Positions 18,346 through 28,287 are shown, counted from the stretch's first letter. The stretch: 64,000 nucleotides of DNA from Paracoccus benzoatiresistens (GCF_026913015.1 NZ_JAPTYD010000007.1:84531-148530), one strand, 5' to 3'. Notes: generated by a model not told the origin, from the sequence alone. Translations and numbers: made by a program.

Positions 18346-19104
18346 ATGAAGCAGGTCGCGGCGATACTGGGTGCGGGGCTTCTGGGCATGGCGGCCTGCG
18401 CGCCCATGCCGATGGAGCAGGCGCCCTTACCCTCGCCGACCGGCCCCTATGCCGCGCCGGAACCCGCGCCCGTCCTGACCAATGACGGCAGCCCGCAATC
18501 GACCGCCCGCATGTTCGTGACCGTCATGCGCCGGATGGAGCCAGCGGTCGAACGCGAATGCCTGCAGCGCCGAACGCAGCCCATCAACTGCGACTTCCAG
18601 TTCGTCGTGGACGACCGACCGGGGCAGGAACCGAACGCCTTCCAGACCATCGACGCGACGGGCCGCCCGATCATCGGCTTCACCCTGTCGCTGATTGCGC
18701 TGGCCCGCAACGGTGACGAGATCGCCTTTGTCGTGGGCCACGAGGCCAGCCACCATGTCCTGAACCACCTCGACCGCAAGGCGGGCGCGGCGACGGCTGG
18801 GGCAGTGATCCTGGGCAGCATCGCGTCGGTTTACGGCAATGACCAGGACGCGATCGAGACTGCGCAACGCATCGGCGCCCAGGTCGGGTCGCGCTATTAT
18901 TCGCGGGACTGGGAACTCCAGGCCGATTACCTGGGCGCGATCATGACGATGAATGCGGGCTTCGATCCGATCAACGGCTCGCGATTCTTCGAGCGCATCC
19001 CCGATCCGGGCGATCACGTCCTGGGCACCCATCCGTCACGCGCGGCGCGTCTGGATCAGGTTCGTCGCGCGGTCGATGACGTGGTCAGCGGGCGCGTCCG
19101 CTAG
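18346..19104 (+). CDS. M48 family metalloprotease lipoprotein
   Basis: A 252-aa protein with a lipobox (LGMAAC, Cys18) and an M48 zinc-protease domain. HEASH at residues 132-136 gives the HExxH metal site, followed by WELQADYLGAIM, which supplies the third ligand Glu. The C-terminal GTHPSRAARLDQV is characteristic of BepA/LoiP-like periplasmic members that degrade or help assemble outer-membrane proteins. ATG 18346 was chosen because it places the lipobox correctly; GGCGGGAT precedes it. Confidence 0.9.
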   Translation: MKQVAAILGAGLLGMAACAPMPMEQAPLPSPTGPYAAPEPAPVLTNDGSPQSTARMFVTVMRRMEPAVERECLQRRTQPINCDFQFVVDDRPGQEPNAFQTIDATGRPIIGFTLSLIALARNGDEIAFVVGHEASHHVLNHLDRKAGAATAGAVILGSIASVYGNDQDAIETAQRIGAQVGSRYYSRDWELQADYLGAIMTMNAGFDPINGSRFFERIPDPGDHVLGTHPSRAARLDQVRRAVDDVVSGRVR

Positions 19105-19401
19105 GCGCAAGAAGGTTATACCTGGGACAAAAATATCACGATTTTGCTCGTGATCGAGCCTCGAAAACCGGGGCTTCTGCTTGCGTAATCCATATTGGTT
19201 AAAAAATATTTCTTTCGAACAGCAAGTTGCGCAATTTTTTGGTGACTGCTGGAACCAAATGTCGCAGTCTGTCCTAGACCGTGGAAAAAACACTAGCCTA
19301 TTGGCGCAAATCTGTTTTTGTAGCTATTACCTTGTACATAAATTGCATTGTGGCTTTGACGTGGTGCGCGATGCCGGGGGGCGTCCGTTTGGAGTTGCGG
19401 A
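19105..19401. other. 297-bp AT-rich intergenic region
   Basis: This is the most AT-rich non-coding stretch before the right edge. It contains a 7-bp hairpin at 19135-19141/19148-19154 (ATCACGA/TCGTGAT) with flanking A/T runs, a TTTGGT-N10-ACCAAA inverted repeat around 19239-19260, and several A/T-rich potential -10 elements. It precedes a single 116-aa gene, so it is probably a complex promoter or long leader. No riboswitch family is recognised. Confidence 0.5.
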
Positions 19402-19752
19402 ATGATCGGCGTGGTTGTGTGGAGTAGCGTGGAAAAGGAAAAGGCGGTGATCTGGTGCGAGGATCAGGCAGCCTTGGCCTATCTGCAGGGTCGCGAGAAT
19501 CTTGCCGGATCGGCCTATTGGCCTCAACCGGGTGATCTTGTGGAACTGGAAAGCGATGTTGTCGGCACGCTGCGCAACGCCCGTCGCGTCACCCTGCTGT
19601 CGGAACAGGAATACGCCCATCTTCCCGACCTGCTGCGTGCCAGCGTGCCACCGGCCGAGCCGCATCTTCGCATCGTCGCCTCGACCCCTCACCCCGAGGT
19701 GAAGGACCAGCTTGCGGGTGCTCCTGAACTGAGGACGGCCGCCGCAAGCTGA
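19402..19752 (+). CDS. Conserved hypothetical protein, 116 aa
   Basis: A soluble protein with an orderly N-terminal half (MIGVVVWSSVEKEKAVIWCED, then AALAYLQGRENL and WPQPGDLVELE) and a looser C-terminus. The segment resembles small conserved Rhodobacterales proteins of unknown function. No signal peptide, membrane segment or known motif is present. GGAGTTGCGG lies just before ATG 19402. The long AT-rich leader suggests strong or conditional expression. Function unknown. Confidence 0.65.
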   Translation: MIGVVVWSSVEKEKAVIWCEDQAALAYLQGRENLAGSAYWPQPGDLVELESDVVGTLRNARRVTLLSEQEYAHLPDLLRASVPPAEPHLRIVASTPHPEVKDQLAGAPELRTAAAS

Positions 19753-19758
19753 CGCAGG

Positions 19759-20319
19759 TCAGATCCCGCGCGACAGGGCTGCGACGCCGGTGCGGGCCAG
19801 ATCGCTGAGCCCCAGGGGGCGCATCAGGTCGGCAAAGGCGTCCAGCTTGGTCGGTGTGCCGACCAGTTCGAAGACAAAGCTTTCCAGCGTCGAATCGACC
19901 ACATTGGCGCGGAAGATCTCGGCAATGCGCAGCGCTTCGACGCGCTTCTCGCCTTGGCCGCGCACCTTGAACAGGCCCAGTTCGCGTTCCACCGCCGGAC
20001 CCTCGACCGTCAGGTCGTGAACCTCGTGGACCGGGACGATCCGGCCCAACTGCGTCTTGACCTGCGCGATGACGGAGGGCGTTCCGCGCGTGACCAGGGT
20101 GATGCGCGACCGATGGCCGGTGTGATCGACCTCGGCCACGGTCAGGCTGTCGATGTTGTAGCCGCGCCCCGAAAACAGCCCGATCACGCGGGCAAGCACG
20201 CCCGGCTCGTTCTCGACCAGCACGGCCAGGGTATGGCTTTCCTCGTTCTGGGCGTTCGGGTCGCGCAGGTCATAGGCCGAATGGCTGGATGCGCCCTTCT
20301 GGATGTTCAAAGCATTCAT
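19759..20319 (-). CDS. ilvN: Acetolactate synthase small (regulatory) subunit
   Basis: A 186-aa regulatory subunit (IlvN/IlvH) of acetohydroxyacid synthase, which binds valine and controls the first common step of branched-chain amino acid synthesis. Its N-terminal ACT domain is visible in HTLAVLVENEPGVLARVIG and FSGRGYNIDSLTV. The second half has the ALRIAEIFRANVVD and TPTKLDAFADLM blocks. ATG 20319 fits the family start and follows GAAGGCAG. It lies 117 nt downstream of the large subunit gene on the same strand. Confidence 0.96.
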   Translation of the reverse strand: MNALNIQKGASSHSAYDLRDPNAQNEESHTLAVLVENEPGVLARVIGLFSGRGYNIDSLTVAEVDHTGHRSRITLVTRGTPSVIAQVKTQLGRIVPVHEVHDLTVEGPAVERELGLFKVRGQGEKRVEALRIAEIFRANVVDSTLESFVFELVGTPTKLDAFADLMRPLGLSDLARTGVAALSRGI

Positions 20320-20436
20320 CGTTCTGCCTTCATCTGGCATGAATATCCCGGGGGTGAGCCGCGCCCCGGTAAAGGCCAATGGACCTTTTCCGGCGGCGAG
20401 GGCCTGCCGCCCCGTCGGCAGGCTCCGGCAGGCAGG

Positions 20437-22191
20437 TCAGACCAGCACCGCGCCTTCCGATTCGATCACGCCGAAGGTCGCGGCCTCGCCCAGCAGCATC
20501 TCGTTATGCGGCTTGCCCGAGGGAATCATCGGGAAGCAGTTCTCGTGCTTCTCGACCAGAACATCCAGGATGAAGGGGCCGTCGTAATCCAGCATCTGCT
20601 GGATCGCGCCGTCCAGATCCTTCGGATCCCTGACCAGCGCGCCCTTGCAGCCGAATGCCTCGGCCAGCTTGACGAAGTCGGGCAGGCTGTCCGACCAGCT
20701 CTGGCTGTAGCGTTCGCCATGCAGAAGCTGCTGCCACTGGCGGACCATGCCAAGCCGTTCGTTGTTCAGGATGAACTGCTTGACCGGCAGGCGGAACTGC
20801 ACGGCCGTGCCCATTTCCTGCATGTTCATCAGCCAGCTGGCGTCGCCCGCGATGTTGATCACCAGAGCCTCGGGGTGGGCCATCTGCACGCCGATGCTGG
20901 CCGGCAGGCCATAGCCCATCGTTCCCAACCCGCCCGAGGTCATCCAGCGATTGGGCTGGTCGAAATGCAGGTACTGCGCGGCCCACATCTGATGCTGGCC
21001 GACCTCGGTCGCGATGTAGCGGTCGCGGCCCCTAGTCAGCGCTTCCAGCCGTTCCAGCGCATATTGCGGCTTGATGATCGTGTCGCTGTTTCGATAGCCG
21101 AGGCAGTTCTTGGCCTTCCAGCCTTCGATCTGCTGCCACCATTCCGACAGCCCAGCACTGTTGACCTTGCGGCCCCGCGACTTCCAGACCTTCAGCAGAT
21201 CCTCCAGCACATGGCCGACATCGCCGACGATCGGGATATCGACATGGATGACCTTGTTGATGCTGGACGGGTCGATGTCGATATGGGCCTTGATCGAGTT
21301 CGGGCTGAAATCCGCGGTGCGCCCGGTGATACGGTCGTCGAAGCGCGCGCCGATGTTGATCATCAGGTCGCAGCCATGCATCGCCAGGTTGGCCTCGTAA
21401 AGCCCGTGCATCCCCAGCATTCCCAGCCAGTTCCTGCCGGACGCCGGATAGGCCCCGAGGCCCATCAGGGTCGAGGTGACGGGAAAGCCCGTCGCATCGG
21501 CCAGTTCACGCAGCAACTGGCTGGCGGCCGGCCCCGAGTTGATGACCCCGCCGCCGGTGTAAAGGATCGGGCGCTCGGCCGCCTCCATCAGCTCGACCAG
21601 GCGGGTAATGGCGTTGATGTCACCCTTGCGCACCGGCTGATAGCGGCCGGGATCGACCTGCTTGGGACCGACATAGGTGCCGGTCGCGAATTGCACGTCC
21701 TTCGGGATATCGACCAGGACCGGCCCGGGACGCCCCGAGGTCGCGACCTGGAAGGCCTTGTGGATCGTCTCGGCCAGCTTGTCGGTATCCTTGACCAGCC
21801 AGTTGTGCTTGGTGCAGGGCCGCGTGATGCCGACCGTGTCGGCTTCCTGGAAGCCGTCGGTGCCGATCATGAAGGTCGGGACCTGACCCGACAGCACGAC
21901 CAGCGGGATCGAATCCAGCAGCGCGTCGGTCAGCCCGGTGACCGCGTTGGTCGCGCCCGGTCCCGACGTGACCAGCACGACCCCCGGCTTGCCGGTCGAG
22001 CGCGCATAGCCTTCCGCCATATGGACCGCGCCCTGTTCGTGACGCACCAGGACATGGGTGATGTCGTTCTGCTGGAACAGCTCGTCATAGATGGGTAGGA
22101 CCGCCCCGCCCGGATAGCCGAATACCGTGTCGACGCCCTGATCGCGCAGCGCTTCGATCACCATTCTCGCACCCGTCATCATTCGGGACAT
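20437..22191 (-). CDS. ilvB: Acetolactate synthase large (catalytic) subunit
   Basis: A 584-aa ThDP-, Mg- and FAD-dependent enzyme that condenses pyruvate into acetolactate. It has the N-terminal [16 protein letters not shown] with the catalytic Glu region ([15 protein letters not shown]), the FAD middle domain, and the C-terminal ThDP motif beginning [25 protein letters not shown] precedes the ATG. Its promoter is visible about 55-85 bp upstream (22247-22275). It forms the usual pair with the regulatory subunit downstream. Confidence 0.97.
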   Translation of the reverse strand: MSRMMTGARMVIEALRDQGVDTVFGYPGGAVLPIYDELFQQNDITHVLVRHEQGAVHMAEGYARSTGKPGVVLVTSGPGATNAVTGLTDALLDSIPLVVLSGQVPTFMIGTDGFQEADTVGITRPCTKHNWLVKDTDKLAETIHKAFQVATSGRPGPVLVDIPKDVQFATGTYVGPKQVDPGRYQPVRKGDINAITRLVELMEAAERPILYTGGGVINSGPAASQLLRELADATGFPVTSTLMGLGAYPASGRNWLGMLGMHGLYEANLAMHGCDLMINIGARFDDRITGRTADFSPNSIKAHIDIDPSSINKVIHVDIPIVGDVGHVLEDLLKVWKSRGRKVNSAGLSEWWQQIEGWKAKNCLGYRNSDTIIKPQYALERLEALTRGRDRYIATEVGQHQMWAAQYLHFDQPNRWMTSGGLGTMGYGLPASIGVQMAHPEALVINIAGDASWLMNMQEMGTAVQFRLPVKQFILNNERLGMVRQWQQLLHGERYSQSWSDSLPDFVKLAEAFGCKGALVRDPKDLDGAIQQMLDYDGPFILDVLVEKHENCFPMIPSGKPHNEMLLGEAATFGVIESEGAVLV

Positions 22192-22246
22192 CTTCTTCCT
22201 CCGTCAGCCAAGCCTGCATGGGCGCCCCGCCCGTCAGCGTCGGCGC

Positions 22247-22275
22247 AAACTATGGAGGCGGCGGGGCCGGGTCAA
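22247..22275 (-). promoter_or_regulatory. Probable sigma-70 promoter for ilvB
   Basis: On the minus strand, TTGACC (22275-22270), 17 bases, then TAGTTT (22252-22247). The spacing and -35 element are near ideal and the site points at ilvB. I see no leader-peptide attenuator in the short stretch to the start codon. Confidence 0.55.
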
Positions 22276-22336
22276 TGGGCTGGCTCGGATAAAATGACGC
22301 CAATCACGCAAAATTTGTAATTTTCTTTCGCAGCTT

Positions 22337-23176
22337 TCAGCGATCAAACTGCGGCAGGGCGATCCTTGCCACCTGTTCGACAATCGGATCGACCGACAGG
22401 GGATGCGCCTCGTTCGAGTGGTCCAGCGGGTCGCCGATATTCTGCCAGACGCCGCCCTTGTAGATCTCCAGCGCCGAAAAGCGCGCCTTGTAGTCCATCT
22501 TGCGGCTGCCAGGCACCCAGTAGCCCAGGTAGATATAGGGCAGCTTCGCGGTCCGCGCGATCTCGATGTGATCGAGGATCAGGTAGGTCCCCAGGCTCGC
22601 CGGCTGCAGGAGCGGGTGGTAGAAGCTGTAGACAAGGCTGAGGCCGTCATCCAGCACGTCGGTCAGGCAGACGGCGGCCAGGAACTCGTCCCCGGGCGCC
22701 AGCCGTTCGGGGCGGTCCGCGCTGCAGCGGTATTCGATGACGCGGGTCTTGACCGGGGTTTCCTCGATCATCGCGGCGAATTCGAAGATGTCCATGTCGG
22801 CCATCCCGCCATCGGCATGGCGGCTGTCCAGATAGCGCCGGAACAACTCGAACTGTTCCTCGGTCGCCCAGGCACTGGTGGCAAGTCGCCGCAGGCCCAT
22901 GTTGCGGCGCATCAGCCGGCGTTGCGTGCGAGAGGGCCGGAAATCCGCGACCCTTATCCGAGCCGACATGCATGCCACGCAGCTTTCGCAACTGGGCCGG
23001 TACAGAACGTTCTGCGACCGCCGGAAGCCTTGGCGGGACAAGGCGTTGTTCAGCTCGGCCGCGTTGTCGCCATGCAGCGCCGTGAACAGCTTGCGTTCCG
23101 CGCGCCCGTGCAAATAGGGGCAGGGCTGCGGGGCAGTGACATAAAACTGCGGCGCATGGGGAAGGGTATGGCGCAT
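22337..23176 (-). CDS. bpt: Leucyl/arginyl-tRNA--protein transferase (Bpt/Ate family)
   Basis: A 279-aa N-degron pathway enzyme that adds Leu (Bpt) or Arg (Ate) from aminoacyl-tRNA to N-terminal Asp/Glu, marking proteins for ClpAP. The N-terminal Cys-rich start (QPCPYLHGR, then [16 protein letters not shown]) and the central LVYSFYHP with [11 protein letters not shown] are diagnostic; [20 protein letters not shown] is the conserved C-terminal block. ATG 23176 fits the family N-terminus; the upstream extension overlaps only spacer. It diverges from glnE. Confidence 0.95.
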   Translation of the reverse strand: MRHTLPHAPQFYVTAPQPCPYLHGRAERKLFTALHGDNAAELNNALSRQGFRRSQNVLYRPSCESCVACMSARIRVADFRPSRTQRRLMRRNMGLRRLATSAWATEEQFELFRRYLDSRHADGGMADMDIFEFAAMIEETPVKTRVIEYRCSADRPERLAPGDEFLAAVCLTDVLDDGLSLVYSFYHPLLQPASLGTYLILDHIEIARTAKLPYIYLGYWVPGSRKMDYKARFSALEIYKGGVWQNIGDPLDHSNEAHPLSVDPIVEQVARIALPQFDR

Positions 23177-23364
23177 CAACGGCGGCCCTTGTGGCGAGGT
23201 GTCGTTCCAGAACTGATCATGCGCTGAAAAGGATCCGTCTGCCAAAATGTGGAGTTGCGCGAAAGCCTAACAATGATTGGCCGGCAGGCCAAGCGGGGAA
23301 AGAATTAAAGCTTGAACCGACACAGGAGAGGGGGGCGTTGACCGGGCCAGACCTTTGTCTAACC

Positions 23365-26166
23365 ATGCCGGGCATGGATTTCGCCGCCCGCATCACCCGC
23401 CACCCCCTTGCCGCCGATCCCGACCGGGCGCGGCATGTCCTGTCATTGTTTCCCACGCTGGATCCCGCGCTTTCCACCCTGATCGGCGGGGCGGCGGGTT
23501 GCAGCCCCTATCTGGCGGGGCTGCTGCAGCGCGAGGCGGCCTGGCTTCCCGGCGCGCTTGAGGCCGACAATGTGGTCGCCCGCGAAACGGCGGGCTTCGA
23601 CGACCTGGGCCCCGAGGACCTGGCCGTTGCCCTGCGGCAGGCCAAGCGGCGCGTCGCCCTCCATGCGGCGCTGGCCGATCTGGGCGGCGTCTGGTCCCTG
23701 GAACAGGTCACCGGCGCGCTGTCCGACTTGGCCGACCGTGCCGTCGATCTGGCCCTGCGGGTCCATGTCGCGCAGGAGCGCCGTCGCGGCAAGCTGCCCG
23801 ACACGGGCGCCGATGCGGGGGGGATTTTCGCGCTGGCCATGGGCAAGGGCGGGGCACGCGAACTGAACTACAGCTCCGATATCGACCTGATCGTGCTGTT
23901 CGACGAAACCGCCTATGACGACCGCGACCAGCAGGACGCCCGCGCCGCCCTGATCCGGGCCACCCGCAAGATGGCCGCGATGCTGTCCGAGGTGACGGCC
24001 CACGGCTATGTGTTCCGCACCGACCTGCGGCTGCGCCCCGATGCTTCGGTCACGCCGGTCTGCATCTCGACCGCGGCGGCGCTTGCCTATTACGAGGCCG
24101 AAGGGCGGACCTGGGAACGCGCGGCCTTCATCAAGGCGCGGGCGGCGGCGGGCGACATCGCGGCGGGCGAACGCTTCCTGCGCGACTTGCGCCCCTTCGT
24201 CTGGCGCAAGCACCTCGATTTCGCCGCCATCCAGGACGCCCACGACATGCGCCTGCGCATCCGCGACCACAAGGGGCTGGGCGGGCGGCTGGAGATCCCC
24301 GGCCACAACATGAAGCTGGGCCGCGGCGGCATCCGGGAGATCGAGTTCTTCACTCAGACCCGCCAGCTGATCGCGGGCGGGCGCGACCCCGGCCTGCGGC
24401 AGCGCGACACGGTGGGCGGGCTGGCCGCGCTGGCCGGCAAGGGCTGGGTTCCCCATGATGTCGCGCGGCAGTTGATCGACCATTACCGCGAACATCGCGA
24501 TATCGAGCATCGCATCCAGATGGTCAACGACGCCCAGACCCACAGCCTGCCCAAGGACGCCTCGGGGGTATCCCTGATCGCCGCGATGATGGGCGAGGCC
24601 GATGCGACGGCATGGTCCGCCCGCCTGCAAGCGCGGCTGGAGCATGTGCACGAGTTGACCGAATCCTTCTTCGCGCCGGGCGAGGCGGTCGAGCGTCCGA
24701 CGATCTCGGCCGAATCGCAGGCGATCATCGACCGCTGGCAGTCCTATCCCGCCCTGCGATCCGCCCGCGCCCTGCAGATCTTCAAGCGTGTCGAGCCCGA
24801 ACTGCTGTCGCGCATGGCCCGCACCGGCCATCCGCCCGAGGCGCTGAACCGATTCGACGCCTTCCTGTCCGGCCTGCCCGCCGGCGTGCAGATCTTCTCG
24901 CTGTTCGAGGCCAATCCGCAGCTGATCGACCTGCTGGTCGATATCTGCGGCAGCGCACCGGGGCTGGCAGCCTATCTGACGCGCCATCCGGCGGTGCTGG
25001 ATGGGGTGCTGGGGGGCAGCTTCTTCTCGCCCTGGCCGGGCCCGCAGGGGTTGCGCGCGGATGCGGACCGGCTGTTGCAATCGGCGCTGGCAGGGCCGCG
25101 GGGCGGATACGAGGCAGCCCTGGATGCCGCCCGCCGCTGGGCGCATGAATGGCATTTCCGCGTGGGCGTCCACCACCTGCGCGGGTTGATCGACGCGGAC
25201 GAGGCTGCGGGCCAGTATGCCGACATCGCCGATGCCTGCATTGCCGCGCTGTTTCCCGTCACCGCCGCCGATTTCGCGCGCAGGCATGGCCCGCCGCCGG
25301 GGCGGGGGGCGGTGGTGCTGGGCATGGGTTCGCTGGGCGCGCGCACGCTGAATGCCGGATCGGATCTGGACTTGATCGTGATCTATGACGCGGCAGGGAC
25401 CGACGCCTCGGACGGGCCGCGTCCGCTGGGGGCGCGGCCTTACTATTCGCGGCTGACGCAGGCGATGATCACCGCCGCATCCGCCCCGACGGCCGAGGGG
25501 CGGCTTTACGAGGTCGATATGCGGCTGCGCCCCTCGGGGCGGCAGGGGCCGGTCGCGACCGCCATCGAAAGCTTCCAAAGCTATCAGATGACCGAAGCCT
25601 GGACCTGGGAGCATCTGGCCCTGAGCCGGGCCCGCGTCGTGGCGCAAGCGGGAAAGGGGGCCGAGGGTCTGGCGAGTGATGTCGAGGCCTTGCGCCTGGC
25701 CGTGCTGCGGGCGCGCGGCACCGACCCGCGGGTGATGCCCGATCTGGCCGACATGCGCGAACGCATCTTCAGGGCCAAGCCCATGGATGGCGCGTGGGAG
25801 GCGAAGGTAGGTCCCGGCCGGCTGCAGGACATCGACCTTCTGGCGCAATCCCTGGCGCTGCGGGCGGGCGATCCGGCGCGGGGGACGCTGGCGCAGTTGC
25901 GCGCGGGGCGGCGGGCGGGGCTGATCGCCGCGGGTGATGCCGACCGGCTGGCCTCGATCTGGCGGTTCCTGTGGCGGCTTCATGCCTCGGGGCGGCTTCT
26001 GACGGCCAAGCCCTTGGCCATGGAGGAAATCGGCCTGGGCGGGCAGGAGTTCCTGCTGCGCGAAAGCGGCGCCGCATCGATCCCAGAGCTGGCCGACCGG
26101 CTGCGCGCCCTCAGCGCCGAGGCCGCCGCGCTGATCGACGCGGCCCTGCCGGTGGAGGCAGGCTAG
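23365..26166 (+). CDS. glnE: Bifunctional glutamine synthetase adenylyltransferase/deadenylyltransferase
   Basis: About 933 aa, the normal size of GlnE, which adenylylates and deadenylylates GlnA under PII control to tune ammonia assimilation. It contains two nucleotidyltransferase domains: one with NYSSDIDLIVLFD and GRGGIREIEFFTQ, the other with NAGSDLDLIVIYD and a final VGPGRLQDIDLLAQ helical domain. The start is uncertain: ATG 23365 or 23374 fit the family N-terminus (DFAARITRHPL), but an in-frame TTG at 23338 has a stronger AGGAG site 9 nt upstream. Its TAG shares a CTAG with the opposing glycosyltransferase stop. Confidence 0.93.
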   Translation: MPGMDFAARITRHPLAADPDRARHVLSLFPTLDPALSTLIGGAAGCSPYLAGLLQREAAWLPGALEADNVVARETAGFDDLGPEDLAVALRQAKRRVALHAALADLGGVWSLEQVTGALSDLADRAVDLALRVHVAQERRRGKLPDTGADAGGIFALAMGKGGARELNYSSDIDLIVLFDETAYDDRDQQDARAALIRATRKMAAMLSEVTAHGYVFRTDLRLRPDASVTPVCISTAAALAYYEAEGRTWERAAFIKARAAAGDIAAGERFLRDLRPFVWRKHLDFAAIQDAHDMRLRIRDHKGLGGRLEIPGHNMKLGRGGIREIEFFTQTRQLIAGGRDPGLRQRDTVGGLAALAGKGWVPHDVARQLIDHYREHRDIEHRIQMVNDAQTHSLPKDASGVSLIAAMMGEADATAWSARLQARLEHVHELTESFFAPGEAVERPTISAESQAIIDRWQSYPALRSARALQIFKRVEPELLSRMARTGHPPEALNRFDAFLSGLPAGVQIFSLFEANPQLIDLLVDICGSAPGLAAYLTRHPAVLDGVLGGSFFSPWPGPQGLRADADRLLQSALAGPRGGYEAALDAARRWAHEWHFRVGVHHLRGLIDADEAAGQYADIADACIAALFPVTAADFARRHGPPPGRGAVVLGMGSLGARTLNAGSDLDLIVIYDAAGTDASDGPRPLGARPYYSRLTQAMITAASAPTAEGRLYEVDMRLRPSGRQGPVATAIESFQSYQMTEAWTWEHLALSRARVVAQAGKGAEGLASDVEALRLAVLRARGTDPRVMPDLADMRERIFRAKPMDGAWEAKVGPGRLQDIDLLAQSLALRAGDPARGTLAQLRAGRRAGLIAAGDADRLASIWRFLWRLHASGRLLTAKPLAMEEIGLGGQEFLLRESGAASIPELADRLRALSAEAAALIDAALPVEAG

Positions 26167-28229
26167 GCGCTTTTGCGGGCGGGCACCGAAGCAGGGGCAT
26201 GGGCTTCGCCGATCGCGATGTCCCGGGCAACCGGTGCCGCATCCGGTCGCCGTTCGCCGATGGAACCCAGCAGCGGCACGAACACCGCGCCCTCGGGCAC
26301 CGCGACCGCAACCGCGGCATCGGCGGCGTCATAGATGCCATGCGCGGTCTTGTCCCAGTAGAACGGCTTGACCACGACTTCGTAGATCGCCTTCCAGCCC
26401 GCCAGGCAGCCCAGCGGGAAATACAGGTGCAGGCTGGGCACCCAGTACATCAGGTGCCGGTGCTTGTCGGCGCGCACGGCCCACATGCCCACCCCGATGG
26501 AAAGCAGTTCCGAGGCGACGAAGGTGCCGAACAGCGCCGGGATCGCGTAGCCGCCCCAGACCCCCGCCAAGGGTTCGCGCAGGGGATGCGGCAGGCCCAG
26601 GCTCAGCAGCCAGAAGCTCCACAGGATGGGGGCCAGCAGGTATTGCGACAGGCTGCCCAGGAACTGGATCTGGAAGCCGATGAAGCGCCATGCGCCCAGT
26701 TCCCGCCACAGGGCCCGGGGATCGCGCATGTGGACGCCCCAGGTCATCGCATAGCCCTTCAGCCAGCGCGACCGCTGCTTGACCCAGGGCAAGGCGCGGC
26801 AGTTCGCTTCCTCGTCAGTGGTGGTGTCGATGATTTCGGTCCGCCAACCGCGGCGGGCAAGTCGCACGCCCAGGTCGGCATCCTCGGTCACGTTCCAGGC
26901 GTCCCAGGCACCGACCTGTTCCAGCGCGTCGCGGCGGAAGAACAGGGTGGTGCCGCCCAAGGGCACGACCAGCCCAAGCCGGGCGACGCCGGGCAGGATC
27001 ACCCGGAACCAGGCGGCGTATTCGACCGTGAAGCAGCGGGCCAGCCAGTTGGTGCGCGGGTTGTAGAAATCCAGCGCGCCCTGCAGGCAGGCCACCTCGG
27101 CAGGCGCGAAATGGAAGCGGCGGGCGACCTTGTGAAGCTGGTCCGGATCGGGCCGGTCCTCGGCATCCCAGACCCCGATGATTGCGCCGCGGCAGAAGTT
27201 CAGCGCATAGTTCAGGGCGCGGGGCTTGGTCTGGACCGGGCCGTTCGGAACCTCGACCACGCGGATCCAGCCCGGCAGGCGAGCGCCTTGAATGGCGTTG
27301 CGCGTCACCTGGTCGCTGGCCTCGATCACCAGCAGGATGTCGGTCAGTTCGCGCGGGTAGTCCAGCCGCGACAACCGGCCCACCAGCTTGCCTGCGACAT
27401 CGCTTTCCCTAAACAGCGGCACCATGACCGAGATCACCGGCAGCGGCCCTGTCATTTCGGCCCTTGCGGTCCTGCCGCTGGCCAGGTCCTCGGCCATGGC
27501 GCGTCCCTCCGCCTCGATCTTGCGGCTGGCCAGGAAAGCCAGCAGCTTCAGCCCGCTTTGCGCCAGCAGCGAAGCCGTCGCCCACAGGGTCAGGGCCGAC
27601 AGGACCAGCACGGGCGCCAGCCACAGCCCAAGCGCAAGGGCCGCCATGGCACCCAAGGCAATGCGGCCGGTGCGTGCCTCGTTTCGCGACCGGCAGCTTT
27701 CCGCGGCGGGGACGCGCATCTCGGCCTGGCGGATCATGGCGATGCGCCGGACGGCAAGAACGGCGGCCTGGACCTGATCCTCGCTGCACAAAAGCATCCG
27801 GACCTGGCCGAAGCCGGCGGGAAAAGAGGGGATCAGGGCGGCAAAGGCCTCGGGGCGGGCGGTGGCGATCCAGGTGACGCCGCCGATGCGCCGCCAGGGC
27901 AGGATGGCATTGGCAAGGCAGAATTCCACGCCCAGGGCATCGATCAGGCGCGGATCGCCGGGCGTCCTGGCGGGATCAAGGGCGGTCGTGCGCCACTGGC
28001 GGCAAAGGGCTCGTAGCAGCGCTTCGGGCGTGACCCAGCCATGCGTCAGGAGGATCTGGCCCAGGCGGCTGTCCTGCCGCCCGCGCATGACGCTGGCCTT
28101 CAGCAGGTTGCCGGGATCGACCGCGCCGTCTTCCAGAAGCAACTGACCCAGTGGCGCCTGGTTGCGGGGCGCCATGGTCGGCGCGGCTGCGTCAGCGGGC
28201 GGAACAAGGGCAGATTGCGGACTGGCCAT
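26163..28229 (-). CDS. MshEN-domain family 2 glycosyltransferase
   Basis: A 688-aa membrane glycosyltransferase. Residues 26-78 form a tandem MshEN-like module, two 24-residue motifs joined by a 5-residue spacer. The second (R55-L-G to Q78, RLGQILLTHGWVTPEALLRA) is canonical; the first lacks the leading Arg and final Gln. Two membrane spans follow at about 190-230. A GT2 domain has VISVMVPLFRE, WDAEDRPD, WNVTEDADLG (TED) and QRSRWLKG (QxxRW), as in cellulose-synthase-like processive enzymes, then C-terminal membrane helices. MshEN domains bind c-di-GMP, so allosteric control is likely but untested. An exact CtrA box lies 44 bp upstream. The polymer made is unknown. Confidence 0.85.
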   Translation of the reverse strand: MASPQSALVPPADAAAPTMAPRNQAPLGQLLLEDGAVDPGNLLKASVMRGRQDSRLGQILLTHGWVTPEALLRALCRQWRTTALDPARTPGDPRLIDALGVEFCLANAILPWRRIGGVTWIATARPEAFAALIPSFPAGFGQVRMLLCSEDQVQAAVLAVRRIAMIRQAEMRVPAAESCRSRNEARTGRIALGAMAALALGLWLAPVLVLSALTLWATASLLAQSGLKLLAFLASRKIEAEGRAMAEDLASGRTARAEMTGPLPVISVMVPLFRESDVAGKLVGRLSRLDYPRELTDILLVIEASDQVTRNAIQGARLPGWIRVVEVPNGPVQTKPRALNYALNFCRGAIIGVWDAEDRPDPDQLHKVARRFHFAPAEVACLQGALDFYNPRTNWLARCFTVEYAAWFRVILPGVARLGLVVPLGGTTLFFRRDALEQVGAWDAWNVTEDADLGVRLARRGWRTEIIDTTTDEEANCRALPWVKQRSRWLKGYAMTWGVHMRDPRALWRELGAWRFIGFQIQFLGSLSQYLLAPILWSFWLLSLGLPHPLREPLAGVWGGYAIPALFGTFVASELLSIGVGMWAVRADKHRHLMYWVPSLHLYFPLGCLAGWKAIYEVVVKPFYWDKTAHGIYDAADAAVAVAVPEGAVFVPLLGSIGERRPDAAPVARDIAIGEAHAPASVPARKSA

Positions 28230-28272
28230 GGGCGATTCCCTTCTGGATCGCCCATGGGTGGCATGGAAGCCG

Positions 28273-28287
28273 TTAAGAAGGCGTTAA
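28273..28287 (-). promoter_or_regulatory. Exact CtrA box (TTAA-N7-TTAA)
   Basis: TTAA at 28273-28276, seven bases, TTAA at 28284-28287, the full CtrA consensus. It overlaps the carA stop codon and sits 44 bp upstream of the MshEN-glycosyltransferase start, in a 54-bp gap. The overlap with a TAA stop could make one half-site coincidental, which lowers confidence. Confidence 0.55.

Noticed and set aside
19954..22098. Open 714-aa plus-strand frame across ilvN and ilvB
   Set aside because: Shadow of two well-identified genes on the other strand; Arg/Gln/His-rich composition without family motifs.
22999..23015. AGAACGTTCT palindrome inside the bpt gene
   Set aside because: It is within a coding region and the half-sites do not have the LexA direct-repeat spacing.
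23443..25983. 846-aa minus-strand frame inside glnE
   Set aside because: Antisense of GlnE, low-complexity Arg/Gln-rich translation.
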